The notes beneath the pieces are model-generated. The model searched no databases. It had not been told where the DNA came from and saw only the letters and a program-made list of their open reading frames with translations. This document shows positions 38,893 through 47,508 of a stretch of 64,000 bases of DNA, piece after piece. The translations under genes and the position numbers were made by a program. Source of the stretch: Halomonas heilongjiangensis (GTDB lineage Bacteria > Pseudomonadota > Gammaproteobacteria > Pseudomonadales > Halomonadaceae); NCBI RefSeq assembly GCF_002879645.1, contig NZ_PNRE01000043.1, positions 1 through 64,000 on the forward strand, in the 5' to 3' direction. Numbering within the stretch: position 1 is the first letter of the stretch; the number at the start of each line of letters is the position of its first letter.

Positions 38893-40524
38893 TCAGTAGA
38901 GCGTCTTCTGTGGCGGGCCGGAGAACTTCAGTTCGCCGACGCTGGGCATGTCGACCTCCACCAGGGTCGGGCCGGGATGGCCCACCGCCTCGGCCAGCAC
39001 CGCGGCGAAGTCATCGCCGTGGCTGACCCTCCAGCACCTGAGGCCCATGGCCTCGGCCAGCCGCTGGAAGTCGGGGGTGTGCAGCTCGTTGTAGTACTGG
39101 CGCCCCTCGAAGTACTTCTCCTGGATGCCGCGCATCACCCCGTAGCCGCCGTCGTTCATCACCACCAGGGTCATGTCGAGGTTCTCCTGGGCCAGCGTCG
39201 CCAGCTCGCCGAGACCCAGCGCCAGGCCGCCGTCGCCGACCAGGGTGACCACCTTGCGCTCGGGCCGGGCCACGGCACAGCCGATGCCGTGGGCCAGGCC
39301 CAGGCCGATGGCGCCGGCTAGGGAGTGGATGTTGGTCAGCGGGCGCTCGATGGGCAGCAGGCGGCTGCCCCAGGTGCTGCCGGAGACGGTGATGTCGCGC
39401 ACGAAGATGCCGTCCTCGGGCAGGGCGGCACGTACCGCGTCGCTGAGCTTGGCGTACTCGCCCACCTGGCTGCGCAGCGCCTGCTCGGCCTGGCCCACCG
39501 CCTCGGCCACGGCGGCGTCATAGGCGGCGTCCGGCTTGCGCCCCTCGAGGCGATCGGCCAGCCGGCCCAGCACGTCGCCGCAGTCGCCGCACAGGAAGGC
39601 ATCGGCCCGGTAGTTGCGGTGGGCGGCGGCGGGATCGATATCGATCTGCACCAGGGGCCGCGGCAGCGCAAGGGAGTAGGTCCTGGTCTCGTTGCTGCGC
39701 AGCCGCGAGCCGGCCACCACCATCAGGTCGCTCTCGGCGAGCAGCGCCTCCACCGAGGCGGCGTTATGGAAGGCACGCAGGCTGCGCGGGTGGCTGTCGG
39801 GCAGCACGCCCCGGGCGTGGGTGCTGGAGACCACCGGGATGCCGGCGTCCGCCAGGCGACCGACCGCCTCGCCGGCCTCCAGGGTGCCGCCGCCGATCCA
39901 CAGCAGCGGCCGCCTGGCCGCCGCCAGGCGCTCGGCCAGGGCATCGATCTCGGCGTCGCTCACCGGCGCCGGGGCGGCCGGCACCACCGGGGCCGTCTCC
40001 ACCCACTCGACCTGGCTGGCCTGGATATCGATGGGGATCTCCAGGCTCACCGGACCCCGCGGCAGGGTCATGGCCTCGCGGATGGCGCGATGCAGCAGGG
40101 GTACCGCCTGCTCCGGGGTGCAGACCCGATAGGCGGCCTTGGAGCTGGCCTTGAGGAAGGTCAGCTGGTCTTTGGTCTCATGGATGAAGCCGGCGTCGCG
40201 GTCCAGGTAATCCTTCTCCACCTGGCCGGTGATATGCAGCAGCGGGGTGCCGGCGTTGAGCGCCTCGAGCAGGGCGCCGATGGCGTTGCCGGCGCCGGCG
40301 CCGGTGCTGGTCAGGGCCACGCCCAGGCTGCCCACCCGAGTATGGGCGTCGGCCATGGTCACCGAGCCGGCCTCGCCGCGGGCCGGCACGAAGCGGATCC
40401 GGTCGCGGCGGCCGATGGCGTCGGCGATCGGCAGGTTGTGGATGGAGATGACGCCGTAGACGGCGGAGACCGCATAGGCTTCGAGGGTACGGGCGATCGC
40501 TTCGCCTACGGTGATGGTACTCAT
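38893..40524 (-). CDS. Thiamine-diphosphate-dependent enzyme (acetolactate synthase/benzoylformate decarboxylase type)
   Basis: 543 residues from the ATG at 40524; the longer frame upstream overlaps the ALDH gene and is not coding. The catalytic Glu lies in PARGEAGSVTMADAHTR (about residue 50) and the ThDP-binding motif runs from VGDGGLALGLGEL to VVMNDGGYGVM. The N-terminal, central and C-terminal domains all match this superfamily. It could decarboxylate a 2-oxo acid or join it to an aldehyde. The next gene upstream is an aldehyde dehydrogenase, so decarboxylation to an aldehyde and then oxidation is an attractive sequence, but the substrate is not known. Confidence 0.85.
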   Translation of the reverse strand: MSTITVGEAIARTLEAYAVSAVYGVISIHNLPIADAIGRRDRIRFVPARGEAGSVTMADAHTRVGSLGVALTSTGAGAGNAIGALLEALNAGTPLLHITGQVEKDYLDRDAGFIHETKDQLTFLKASSKAAYRVCTPEQAVPLLHRAIREAMTLPRGPVSLEIPIDIQASQVEWVETAPVVPAAPAPVSDAEIDALAERLAAARRPLLWIGGGTLEAGEAVGRLADAGIPVVSSTHARGVLPDSHPRSLRAFHNAASVEALLAESDLMVVAGSRLRSNETRTYSLALPRPLVQIDIDPAAAHRNYRADAFLCGDCGDVLGRLADRLEGRKPDAAYDAAVAEAVGQAEQALRSQVGEYAKLSDAVRAALPEDGIFVRDITVSGSTWGSRLLPIERPLTNIHSLAGAIGLGLAHGIGCAVARPERKVVTLVGDGGLALGLGELATLAQENLDMTLVVMNDGGYGVMRGIQEKYFEGRQYYNELHTPDFQRLAEAMGLRCWRVSHGDDFAAVLAEAVGHPGPTLVEVDMPSVGELKFSGPPQKTLY

Positions 40525-40564
40525 GGTGAATTCCTGTCGTTGTGTGATCGGCGTGCGAATCGGC

Positions 40565-42031
40565 TCAGTTCGACCAGCCCATGGGCTCGCTGCCCAGCCC
40601 CAGGTAGAGGCTCTTCTGCTGCATGTAGGCCTGGATGCCCTGGCGCCCCTTCTCGCGCCCCAGGCCGCTCTCCTTGAAGCCGCCGAAGGGGGTGGAGATG
40701 GCGAACTTCTTGTAGGTGTTGATCCACACCGTACCGGCCTCGAGGCGGGCGGCCAGGCGCAGGGCGCGGCGGTAGTCGGCGGTCCAGATGCCCGCGGCCA
40801 GGCCGAAGACGTTGTCGTTGGCCAGCCCCACCAGCTCGTCCTCGTCGTCGTAGGGCAGCGCCACCAGCACCGGGCCGAAGATCTCCTCCTGGCAGACCGC
40901 GCTGTCGTGGGGCAGCCCCTCGATGATGGTGGGCAGGTAGTAGCTGCCCTGGGCCAGCTCGGCATCCTGGGGCGCACTGCCGCCGCATAGCACCCGGCCA
41001 CCCTCGGCGCGGGCCTGGTCCACGTAGGCGGCCACGCCGTCGCGATGGGCCTGGCTGATCAGCGGGCCCAGGTGGGTGCCCGGGGTCTCGGGGTGACCGA
41101 CGCGCAGGCCGCGGGTGATTGCGAGCAGGCGCGTCATCACCTCGTCGTAGCGGCGGCGCGGCACGAACAGCCGCGAACCGGCGATGCAGGCCTGGCCGGC
41201 GGAGCTGAAGATGCCGTAGGCGATGCCCCGGGTGGCCTCCTCGAGATCGGCATCCTCGCAGACGATGGTGGGCGACTTGCCGCCCAGCTCCAGGGAGGTG
41301 CCGATCAGCTTGTCGGCGGCGATATGCGCCAGGTGGCGCCCGGTGCCGGTGCCGCCGGTGAAGGAGATCTTGCGCACCCTGGGGTGGCGCACGATGGCCT
41401 CGCCGATCACCCGGCCGCGGCCCGGCAGCACACTGAGCAGTCCCTTGGGCAGCCCCGCCTCCTCGAACAGCTCGGCCAGCTTCAGGGCCAGCAGCGGGGT
41501 GGCCTCGGCGGGCTTGACCACCACCGCGTTGCCGGCGGCCAGCGCCGGGGCGATCTTCTGCATCTCGCTGGCGATGGGCGAGTTCCAGGGGGTGATGGCG
41601 GCGATCACCCCCAGCGGCTCGTAGGTGCTCAGGGTCATCAGGTCGCTGCTGCGCTGGGTGGGCAGCTCGCCCTCCAGGGTCTCGCAGGCGGCGGCGAAGT
41701 AGCGGGCGGTGCCGGCGGCGCTGGCCACCAGGGCCCGGGTCTCGGCCAGCGGCTTGCCGTTGTCGCGGGTCTGCAGGGCCGCCAGCTCCTCGAGACGCGA
41801 CTCGATCAGCTGGCTGACCCGGTAGAGGATGCTGGCCCGCTGGTGGGGCACCAGGCCGCGCCACTCGGGGCGGCGCCAGGCGGCGTCGGCGGCCTCGATG
41901 GCCTCCTCGACATCCGCGAGGCTGGCGGCGTTGAGCCGCGCGGTCACGGAGCCGTCGGCGGGGAAGGTGGAGGCCAGGGGGTCGCCGCGGCCCTGGCGCC
42001 ATTCGCCGGCGATGAAGATCGGTTGCGTCAT
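40565..42031 (-). CDS. Aldehyde dehydrogenase (NAD(P)-dependent)
   Basis: 488 residues from the ATG at 42031 behind AAGGAG; a GTG seven codons earlier overlaps the previous stop. Active-site residues are clear: Glu in TSLELGGKSPTIV and Cys in SSAGQACIAGSRLF; the N motif is ITPWNSPIASEMQK and the C-terminal EEIFGPVLVALPY is normal. It oxidises an aldehyde to the acid. It lies between the ThDP enzyme and the AspDH-like gene in the same operon. The exact aldehyde is unknown. Confidence 0.9.
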   Translation of the reverse strand: MTQPIFIAGEWRQGRGDPLASTFPADGSVTARLNAASLADVEEAIEAADAAWRRPEWRGLVPHQRASILYRVSQLIESRLEELAALQTRDNGKPLAETRALVASAAGTARYFAAACETLEGELPTQRSSDLMTLSTYEPLGVIAAITPWNSPIASEMQKIAPALAAGNAVVVKPAEATPLLALKLAELFEEAGLPKGLLSVLPGRGRVIGEAIVRHPRVRKISFTGGTGTGRHLAHIAADKLIGTSLELGGKSPTIVCEDADLEEATRGIAYGIFSSAGQACIAGSRLFVPRRRYDEVMTRLLAITRGLRVGHPETPGTHLGPLISQAHRDGVAAYVDQARAEGGRVLCGGSAPQDAELAQGSYYLPTIIEGLPHDSAVCQEEIFGPVLVALPYDDEDELVGLANDNVFGLAAGIWTADYRRALRLAARLEAGTVWINTYKKFAISTPFGGFKESGLGREKGRQGIQAYMQQKSLYLGLGSEPMGWSN

Positions 42032-42048
42032 GGTCGCGCTCCTTTCGC

Positions 42049-42846
42049 TCACACCGTCACCGGGTCGAGCGCCTGGCGACAGGCGCGGACCACCGACAGG
42101 GCGGCGAGCATCGAGGTCTTGGGGTTGTGCTCCAGGGGGCGGCCGTTGAGTTCGATGCGGAACTCGCCGAAGCGCCCCTGGACGTGGATGCGATGGGTGT
42201 TGCGCCTCGCCGCCGGGTCGGCGGTGAGGCGCACGGTGGTGGCCTGCATGCCGATGCCGGCCAGGGCGACGGTGGCCGCCACGTTGGCGTTGGCCGGGAA
42301 GAGGCGTGCGGCCTCGCCGGCGGTGCCCTCGTAGAAGACCGTCGCCTCGGTCAGGGCATCCAGGTCCACCAGCTGCTCGGCGTGGCTACCCTTCCAGCTG
42401 CGCGGCGCCTTGCAGGCCTCATAGGTGACGCTCTCCAGGCCCCCTTCCCGTGCCGCCGCCAGGCCGTCCATGCCGGCCACGGCGCCGGAGAGCACCAGCA
42501 TGCGCCCGCCACCCATCTCGGCGGCCTGGCGCAGGCGGCCGTAGAGTCCCTCGTCGGCCAGGGCGCCGGTGGCGACGATGGCCAGGGTCAGGCCGCGGCC
42601 GAGCACCGCCTCGCCGTGCTCGACGAGCCCCGGCTGGCCGGCGCACTCCACCACCAGGTCGGGACGCCCCTCGCACTGGGCGACCGAGGTCAGTACCTCG
42701 ACCCCCGCGCCCAGCCGCTCGCGGGTGGCGGCCACCTGAGCCTCGGGCACCACCACCCAGGAAAGTGTCAGGCCCGTCGGCAGCAGCCGGTGCACTTCGC
42801 GGGCCATGGCCCCGTAGCCGATGATCATCAAGCGTTTGGTTGTCAT
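42049..42846 (-). CDS. Aspartate dehydrogenase-like NAD(P) oxidoreductase (NadX family)
   Basis: 265 residues from the ATG at 42846. The Rossmann start LMIIGYGAMAREVHRLLP and C-terminal segment FPANANVAATVALAGIGM, followed by RRNTHRIHVQGRFGEFRIEL, are typical of L-aspartate dehydrogenase (the His in NTHRI is the catalytic one). The reference reaction converts aspartate to iminoaspartate/oxaloacetate plus ammonia. It is surrounded by aromatic catabolism genes and not by NAD synthesis genes, so its true substrate may differ. It is coupled to the ALDH, whose alternative GTG overlaps its stop. Confidence 0.82.
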   Translation of the reverse strand: MTTKRLMIIGYGAMAREVHRLLPTGLTLSWVVVPEAQVAATRERLGAGVEVLTSVAQCEGRPDLVVECAGQPGLVEHGEAVLGRGLTLAIVATGALADEGLYGRLRQAAEMGGGRMLVLSGAVAGMDGLAAAREGGLESVTYEACKAPRSWKGSHAEQLVDLDALTEATVFYEGTAGEAARLFPANANVAATVALAGIGMQATTVRLTADPAARRNTHRIHVQGRFGEFRIELNGRPLEHNPKTSMLAALSVVRACRQALDPVTV

Positions 42847-42866
42847 GAAAGGGCTTTCCTCGGGGC

Positions 42867-43661
42867 TCAGAGGTGGTGGTTGAAGCCGCCGGAGACGTCC
42901 AGGGCGGCACCGGTGGTGAAGGAGGCCAACGGCGAGGCCAGGAATACCAGCGCGCGGGCCGGCTCCTCGGGACGCCCCAGGCGCTTCATGGGAATGCCGC
43001 GCTTGGCGGCGATGCCGGCGATCCACTGCTCCCAGCCCAGCGACTTGTCGTCGCGGGCCTCGAAGCGGCGCCGCCACTGCCCCGACTCCACCATGCCGAG
43101 CAGGATGGAGTTGACCCGGATGCCTTCGTCGACCAGCTCGTGGGCCAGCGAATGCGTCAGGTTGAGCAGCGCCGCCCGGGCCGCCGAGGTGGCGATCATG
43201 TGGGGCTCCGGCTGCAGCGCCAGCAGGGAGTTGACGCAGGTCAGCGAGCCGATCTCGGAGGCGGCCAACTGGCCCCGGAAGGCGTTCAGCGGGTTGATCA
43301 CCCCGAACAGCTTGAGGTTGGCCTCGGCGAGCCAGGCCTCCTTGGGGGTGTCGTCGTAGTGGGCCACATAGCCCTGGCCGGCATTGGCGATCAGCATGTC
43401 GGCGCCGCCGAAGCGCTCCTCCACCGCCGCGGCGAAGGCCGCACAGGAGGCCTCGTCCAGCACATCGCAGGACATCGCCAGCAACTCGGCGCCGGGAAAC
43501 TCGTCGGCGAGCGCCGCCCGTGCCGCCTCGAGGCGCTCGGCGTTGCGACCGCAGAAGGCCACCCGGGCCCCCTCGGCCAGCAGCAGGCGCACGGTCTCGA
43601 GGCCGATCCCCGAGGAGCCGCCGGTGACCACGGCGACGCGTTGTTCGATCAGAAAGCTCAT
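42867..43661 (-). CDS. SDR-family protein lacking the catalytic Tyr and Lys
   Basis: 264 residues. The cofactor motif VVTGGSSGIGLETVRLL and IANAGQG are normal and Ser145 in CVNSLLALQ is kept. The usual YxxxK reads T158-S-A-A-R162, so both the proton-donating Tyr and the Lys are replaced. Either the protein catalyses differently, using Ser145 or another residue, or it acts as a binding protein. Sequence and length are otherwise healthy, so it does not look like a decaying gene. It sits between the alpha/beta hydrolase and the AspDH-like gene with short gaps. Confidence 0.85.
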   Translation of the reverse strand: MSFLIEQRVAVVTGGSSGIGLETVRLLLAEGARVAFCGRNAERLEAARAALADEFPGAELLAMSCDVLDEASCAAFAAAVEERFGGADMLIANAGQGYVAHYDDTPKEAWLAEANLKLFGVINPLNAFRGQLAASEIGSLTCVNSLLALQPEPHMIATSAARAALLNLTHSLAHELVDEGIRVNSILLGMVESGQWRRRFEARDDKSLGWEQWIAGIAAKRGIPMKRLGRPEEPARALVFLASPLASFTTGAALDVSGGFNHHL

Positions 43662-43670
43662 GGGGATCTC

Positions 43671-44510
43671 CTAGGGTGTCGCTGACGAGTCGACCGCGCC
43701 GAGCAGCGGGCGGGCGAAGTCGTCGATGGCCCGGGCGAAGGCCGCGGGAGCGTCGATGTAGCTGGCGTGACCTGCCCGCGGGATGTCGCGGTAGGGCAGC
43801 GCCAGGCGGCGGGCCAGGGCCCGGGCGTCCTCGGGCGGGGTGATGCGGTCCTCGTCGCCGCAGATCACCAGGGCCGGCACCGCAGGCGTCGCCGCCAGGT
43901 AGCGCCCCAGGCTGTCGTTGGCCAGCATCCAGCCGGCCTGGGCGAAGCCTTCCACGTGGAGCTTATGCATCTCCGCCTCGACCCGGGCGATGTCCGCGGG
44001 ATCGGCGCCCTCGCGCAGCAACCGCGGCGCCCGGGCCCGGGCGTAGGCGGCGTGGCCCTGGGCCTCGAGCTGGGTCCAGCGGCTGCGATAGACCTCGTCG
44101 CGCCTGGCGGGCTCGGCCTCGCCATAGCCCTGGGCCGGGTCGGCCAGCACCACCCCGGCCAACCGGCCCGGGTGAGCGGCCAGATAGCCGGCGGCCATCA
44201 TGGCGCCCAGGGAGTGCCCCACCAGCACGCAGCGCTCGACGCCCAGCGCCGCCAGCCAGGCCTCCAGGCGCTCGGCATAGTCGGCGGCCGTGGGCGCCTC
44301 GTTCGCCAGGGGGTGGCTGTCGCCATAGCCCGGGGCATCCCAGGCCAACAGGCGGTAGCCGGGCAGCCGCTCGGCGAGCCGCGCCCAGGAGCCGGCGCTG
44401 GAGCTGATGCCGTGCAGCAGCACCAGGGTCGGGCCGCCACTCTGATCGTGAGGGCCCCGTTCCCGGTAGCACTGCTCTCCCGTCTCGAGCCTCAGGCGTT
44501 TGGCGTCCAC
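43671..44510 (-). CDS. Alpha/beta hydrolase (meta-cleavage-product hydrolase type)
   Basis: 280 residues from a GTG at 44510 with a strong GAGGAGG sequence; an earlier in-frame start would run into the cupin gene. The fold is clear: LVLLHGISSSAGSWARLA (oxyanion region), nucleophile elbow VGHSLGAMMAAG with Ser, acid Asp in VICGDEDRITPPEDAR and His in IPRAGHASYIDAP. Such enzymes often hydrolyse ring-cleavage products with a C-C bond or esters/lactones. It is co-transcribed with an extradiol dioxygenase, which supports the first option, although amide or ester hydrolysis is equally possible. Confidence 0.88.
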   Translation of the reverse strand: MDAKRLRLETGEQCYRERGPHDQSGGPTLVLLHGISSSAGSWARLAERLPGYRLLAWDAPGYGDSHPLANEAPTAADYAERLEAWLAALGVERCVLVGHSLGAMMAAGYLAAHPGRLAGVVLADPAQGYGEAEPARRDEVYRSRWTQLEAQGHAAYARARAPRLLREGADPADIARVEAEMHKLHVEGFAQAGWMLANDSLGRYLAATPAVPALVICGDEDRITPPEDARALARRLALPYRDIPRAGHASYIDAPAAFARAIDDFARPLLGAVDSSATP

Positions 44511-44530
44511 GGCTGACCTCCTCGCTTCGC

Positions 44531-45052
44531 TCAGTTGCGCTTGACCTTGGACAGGGGGTGGTCGTCCGGATAGGTGGGGATCTGCGGCCTGTGGGTCCCC
44601 AGCATCACGCACATCAACGCCTCTTCCTCGCCGTGGTTGAACAGGCCCCGGTAGATGCGCGGCGGGATGGAGATGACGTCGCGCTCCTCGAGCACGGTTT
44701 CCATGGTGTCGTCCCCATCCTTGAGGAACAGGGTGATGGTGCCCTTGAGCACGAAGAACACCTCTTCCACGTCGTCATGGACATGCAGCGGACCTTCGCA
44801 CTTGGCCGGCAACACCATGGTGGAGAAGGTGAAGTTCTCGGCCGGGATGGTGTTGGCATCGTCCTTGACCCCGGTGGCACCGGTGCCGATATAGCGCATC
44901 TGGGCACGGCGATACTTGGGATCGTAGTCGGCCTGGAACTTCAGCGCGTTCCAGTCGTACTTGCGCCCCTTGAAGCGGGCAATACGCGTCTGCATCCACG
45001 ACTCGAAAGTGGCGTCTGCGGGTTTTTTCCAGGTTTCCAGCATCTCTGACAT
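44531..45052 (-). CDS. Cupin-domain protein
   Basis: 173 residues from the ATG at 45052 with GAGGAAA upstream. One cupin barrel is seen from KCEGPLHVHDDVEEVFFVLK (metal-binding His/His/Glu of motif 1) to IPPRIYRGLFNHGEEEALM (motif 2, where the His in FNH may complete the site). Function is unknown; in catabolic clusters such proteins are isomerases, dioxygenases or storage/sensor proteins. The gene is preceded by a 264-base leader rather than being directly joined to the VOC gene. Confidence 0.82.
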   Translation of the reverse strand: MSEMLETWKKPADATFESWMQTRIARFKGRKYDWNALKFQADYDPKYRRAQMRYIGTGATGVKDDANTIPAENFTFSTMVLPAKCEGPLHVHDDVEEVFFVLKGTITLFLKDGDDTMETVLEERDVISIPPRIYRGLFNHGEEEALMCVMLGTHRPQIPTYPDDHPLSKVKRN

Positions 45053-45316
45053 CGTCGTTTCCTCTTCTTGGGTCACTTCTCATTCGGTGCCAAGTGGTGT
45101 CAAAACACCTGATTTACGTGAATCGAGACAAGGCGATCCCCTGGATGCCGATTTTCGGCATCCCAGTCCTGAGGTCTTTGACCGGTGATGACTCCGCTTT
45201 CGGTGCGGACTCGTTATATCGGAGTGGTCGCGTTTATCTCGGGTGATTCAACTTCCTTTGATTAACTTCTTGGGCTCGTCAGGCGTCGTTATATATCGGC
45301 ATCATCGGACCCGGGA
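45053..45316 (-). promoter_or_regulatory. A+T-rich leader between the extradiol dioxygenase and cupin genes
   Basis: 264 bases without a gene. It contains a 9-bp stem GGATGCCGA (45143-45151), loop TTT, TCGGCATCC (45155-45163). There is no T-run after it on either strand, so it is not a classical terminator. A+T-rich patches at 45205-45300 could hold a minus-strand promoter for the cupin-to-porin genes. I see no copy of the ATCAAATAATAAA operator here. Confidence 0.35.
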
Positions 45317-46240
45317 TCAGGCTTCGGCCTTCTTCTGGCGGCGGGTCTCGGCGTCGATACCCCCCTCCACCGCCCACTCGGTAAAGGACTCCAGGGAGTG
45401 CTGCATCTCACGGGGCACCCAGGCCTCGGTGAGGTAGTCCTCGTTGGTGTAGTACTCGAAGGCACCGCCCAGCGGGCTGTTGACGTACCAGAAGTAGGCC
45501 GAGGAGATCGGATGGCGTCCCGGGCCGAGGAAGGTGCTCCATTGCTTGCGGTTCATGGCCAGGCCGCCGCCGATCACCTCGTGGATATCACGCACGGTGA
45601 AGGCCACGTGGTTGAGGCCGGCACCGCGCTGGGGCAGCTTGAGCAGGAAGAGGTTGTGATGGCCCCCGCGGGCCTGCATGCGCAGGAAGACGGCACGGTC
45701 GGTATAGCGATCGGACACCGCGAAGCCCAACCTGTCGCGGTAGAAGGCCTCGGTGGCCTCCAGGTCGTCGACGAAGAACACCGCGTGGCCGATGCCGACC
45801 GGGGTAGCGCGCTCGTAGACGGGGCTCGGCTGGTCGACGCGGCGCATGTCGCCGTACTGGTTGATCGGCGTCACCGCGAGCTCCACCTCGCGCAGGCGGC
45901 TGACGCGGATGGCCACCGTCATGCCGTTGGGGTCACGGCATTCGATGGCCTCGCCCCGGTCGACGTAGCCCGGCTGGTCGCCCAGGCGCACCTTGAGGGC
46001 ATCCAGCGCGGCCTGGTCGGCCACCCCCCAGGTCATGCGCCGCAGGGTCGGGCCGGATTCGAAGGCCGGTGGCAAGGCGGGGTCATCCAGCGGCGCCAGG
46101 CTCAGGCGCGCACCATTGAGGGTTTCAAAGGTCGTCTCCTCCACCGGGGAGAGCCCGAAGTCGGTCACGAATCGCTTGCCGACCTCGAGGTCCTCCACGC
46201 CGAACTCCAGCGCTTCGATGCCAACGATGCTCATGCTCAT
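45317..46240 (-). CDS. Extradiol ring-cleavage dioxygenase (VOC superfamily, two-domain type I)
   Basis: 307 residues made of two glyoxalase-like halves. The iron ligands of the C-terminal half are H152 (GIGHAVFF), H211 (GLNHVAFTVRD) and E262 (GGAFEYYTNEDY), all present. Such enzymes open catechols next to the hydroxyl pair using Fe(II). The length and NEDYLTEAW end are typical of 2,3-dihydroxybiphenyl/catechol 2,3-dioxygenase relatives. It follows the IclR gene by 84 bases and is the ring-opening step of the cluster. The precise substrate is unknown. Confidence 0.88.
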   Translation of the reverse strand: MSMSIVGIEALEFGVEDLEVGKRFVTDFGLSPVEETTFETLNGARLSLAPLDDPALPPAFESGPTLRRMTWGVADQAALDALKVRLGDQPGYVDRGEAIECRDPNGMTVAIRVSRLREVELAVTPINQYGDMRRVDQPSPVYERATPVGIGHAVFFVDDLEATEAFYRDRLGFAVSDRYTDRAVFLRMQARGGHHNLFLLKLPQRGAGLNHVAFTVRDIHEVIGGGLAMNRKQWSTFLGPGRHPISSAYFWYVNSPLGGAFEYYTNEDYLTEAWVPREMQHSLESFTEWAVEGGIDAETRRQKKAEA

Positions 46241-46324
46241 ACACTCCTGCGTCGCTCGACGCGACTGTCATTGATCGAACCCGCGCCTCGGCGCCGGGCG
46301 TCTGATGCCCATCCAGGGGCGGAC

Positions 46325-47137
46325 TCAAGCGTCCCCCTGCCTCCCTCGCCTCGCGGCACCGCCGTGATAGCCCAGCAGGCCCGAAATGGTGGCCGCGGCT
46401 TCTTCTACCTGGCCGCGCAGCCGCTCGCGCTCCTCGGCGGGGATCTCATGCATCGGCACCATGATGCTGACCACCGCCTCGATCTCCCCGTCGTTGTTGT
46501 AGAGCGGGTAGACGATCGAGGAGATGCCGAACTGGAAGAACGACTCGCCGATCACATAGCCGCGCCGGCGATCCTCCTGCACCAGGTCCCACAGTGCCTC
46601 GCGACTGGCCGGCGCGCCCGGCTGGCCGTCGGGCAGTTCGTCGTCGGGGTAGAGCGCCTCGAACTCCGCGCGGCTCAACCCGGTGAGCAGCATCCGGCCC
46701 AGGGAGGTGCGGTGTACCGGCAGGCGGGTACCCACGCTGACCCGGCGAATGGTGGCGTTGGCGGCACTGACCCGCGCCACATAGATCACGTCCTGGCCGT
46801 CGCGGATGGCGATGTGGCTCGAGCAGCCGGTGGCATCGCGCAGCGACTCGATCACCGGCTGCCCCACCTGCACCACGTCCAGGGAGGCGACGTACTCGAA
46901 GCCCAGCCGCAGCACGTTGACCCCCAGGGAGTAGAGGCCGGTGGTCGGGTGACGACGCAGGAAACCCATGTACTCCAGGGTCTGGATGGCCCGATAGGCG
47001 GTGGCCTTGGGGATGTCCACCCGCTTGGCGATCTCGGCGAAACTCATCTCGCGATGGTTGCGGCTCAGCTCCATCAGGATCGTCAGGCCCCGCTCCAGGC
47101 CGGGGATCAGATACTTGCGCGCGTCTTTGTCACTCAT
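46325..47137 (-). CDS. IclR-family regulator, likely controller of the aromatic regulon
   Basis: 270 residues from the ATG at 47137 (MSDKDARKYLIPGLERGLTI); the frame extends upstream but that part is the long leader. The helix-turn-helix shows MSFAEIAKRVDIPKATAYRA and the effector domain shows RTSLGRMLLTGLSRAEFEAL and GYVIGESFFQFGISSIVYPL. Its own leader holds a promoter overlapped by an operator that recurs before two other operons of this cluster, so autoregulation and cluster-wide control are likely. The leader also carries three tandem 14-bp repeats. Confidence 0.88.
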   Translation of the reverse strand: MSDKDARKYLIPGLERGLTILMELSRNHREMSFAEIAKRVDIPKATAYRAIQTLEYMGFLRRHPTTGLYSLGVNVLRLGFEYVASLDVVQVGQPVIESLRDATGCSSHIAIRDGQDVIYVARVSAANATIRRVSVGTRLPVHRTSLGRMLLTGLSRAEFEALYPDDELPDGQPGAPASREALWDLVQEDRRRGYVIGESFFQFGISSIVYPLYNNDGEIEAVVSIMVPMHEIPAEERERLRGQVEEAAATISGLLGYHGGAARRGRQGDA

Positions 47138-47294
47138 GAGGCGTTCTCTCCATGGATGGCCATTCCTGGCGACCAGCATACCCGTGCCCTGCGCCCTCGG
47201 CATGTTCTCGCTCATCGCCGCGGGGGGGCCGCATGCCCCTCGGGGCCTAACCCGGATCTGCCTGGCCATGGCGGAGAGGCGATCTCGTCGTTTC

Positions 47295-47336
47295 CTGTGC
47301 CGCTCTTGCTGTGCCGCTCTTGCTGTGCCGCTCTCG
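47295..47336. repeat. Three tandem 14-bp repeats in the iclR leader
   Basis: The unit CTGTGCCGCTCTTG occurs at 47295-47308 and 47309-47322, and as CTGTGCCGCTCTCG at 47323-47336. It lies between the operator/promoter (47340-47407) and the IclR start codon at 47137. Slippage in such a repeat could alter leader length. Confidence 0.85.
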
Positions 47337-47339
47337 GCC

Positions 47340-47407
47340 GTATCAAATATGAAAACTGATTTATTATTTGATACACCCAAGATAGGCCTTGACTCCCCCC
47401 TTGTCAA
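47340..47407 (-). promoter_or_regulatory. Promoter plus operator copy A, upstream of iclR-extradiol operon
   Basis: On the minus strand TTGACA (47402-47407) is followed after 17 bases by TATCTT (47379-47384). Directly downstream lies GTATCAAAT (47366-47374) and its inverted partner ATTTGATAC (47340-47348), a perfect 9-bp inverted repeat with the shared core ATCAAATAATAAA and TTTTCA between the arms. The operator covers the expected transcription start, which fits repression. The same core recurs at 53302 and 57552. Confidence 0.75.
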
Positions 47408-47454
47408 GGGCAGATTCCTTCTCGGGCGAGTGATTTAACTCGATGTTATATATG

Positions 47455-47490
47455 GAAAAAACAAGGCACCCCGCCGAACCGGGATCGACG
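47455..47490 (-). terminator. Possible terminator of the sulfatase operon
   Basis: Downstream of the sulfatase stop the minus strand has G+C-rich inverted pieces (CGGGCGA and TCGCCCG in 47488-47505, and CCCG/CGGG around 47470-47482) followed by TTGTTTTTTCC (U-run from A6 at 47456-47461). The hairpins are short, so the call is tentative. Confidence 0.45.
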
Positions 47491-47508
47491 CTCGGGCGAC
47501 TCGCCCGC

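Noticed and set aside
45143..45163. Rho-independent terminator between the extradiol dioxygenase and cupin genes
   Set aside because: The 9-bp stem is good but there is no T-run on either strand; it is listed only as a leader structure.
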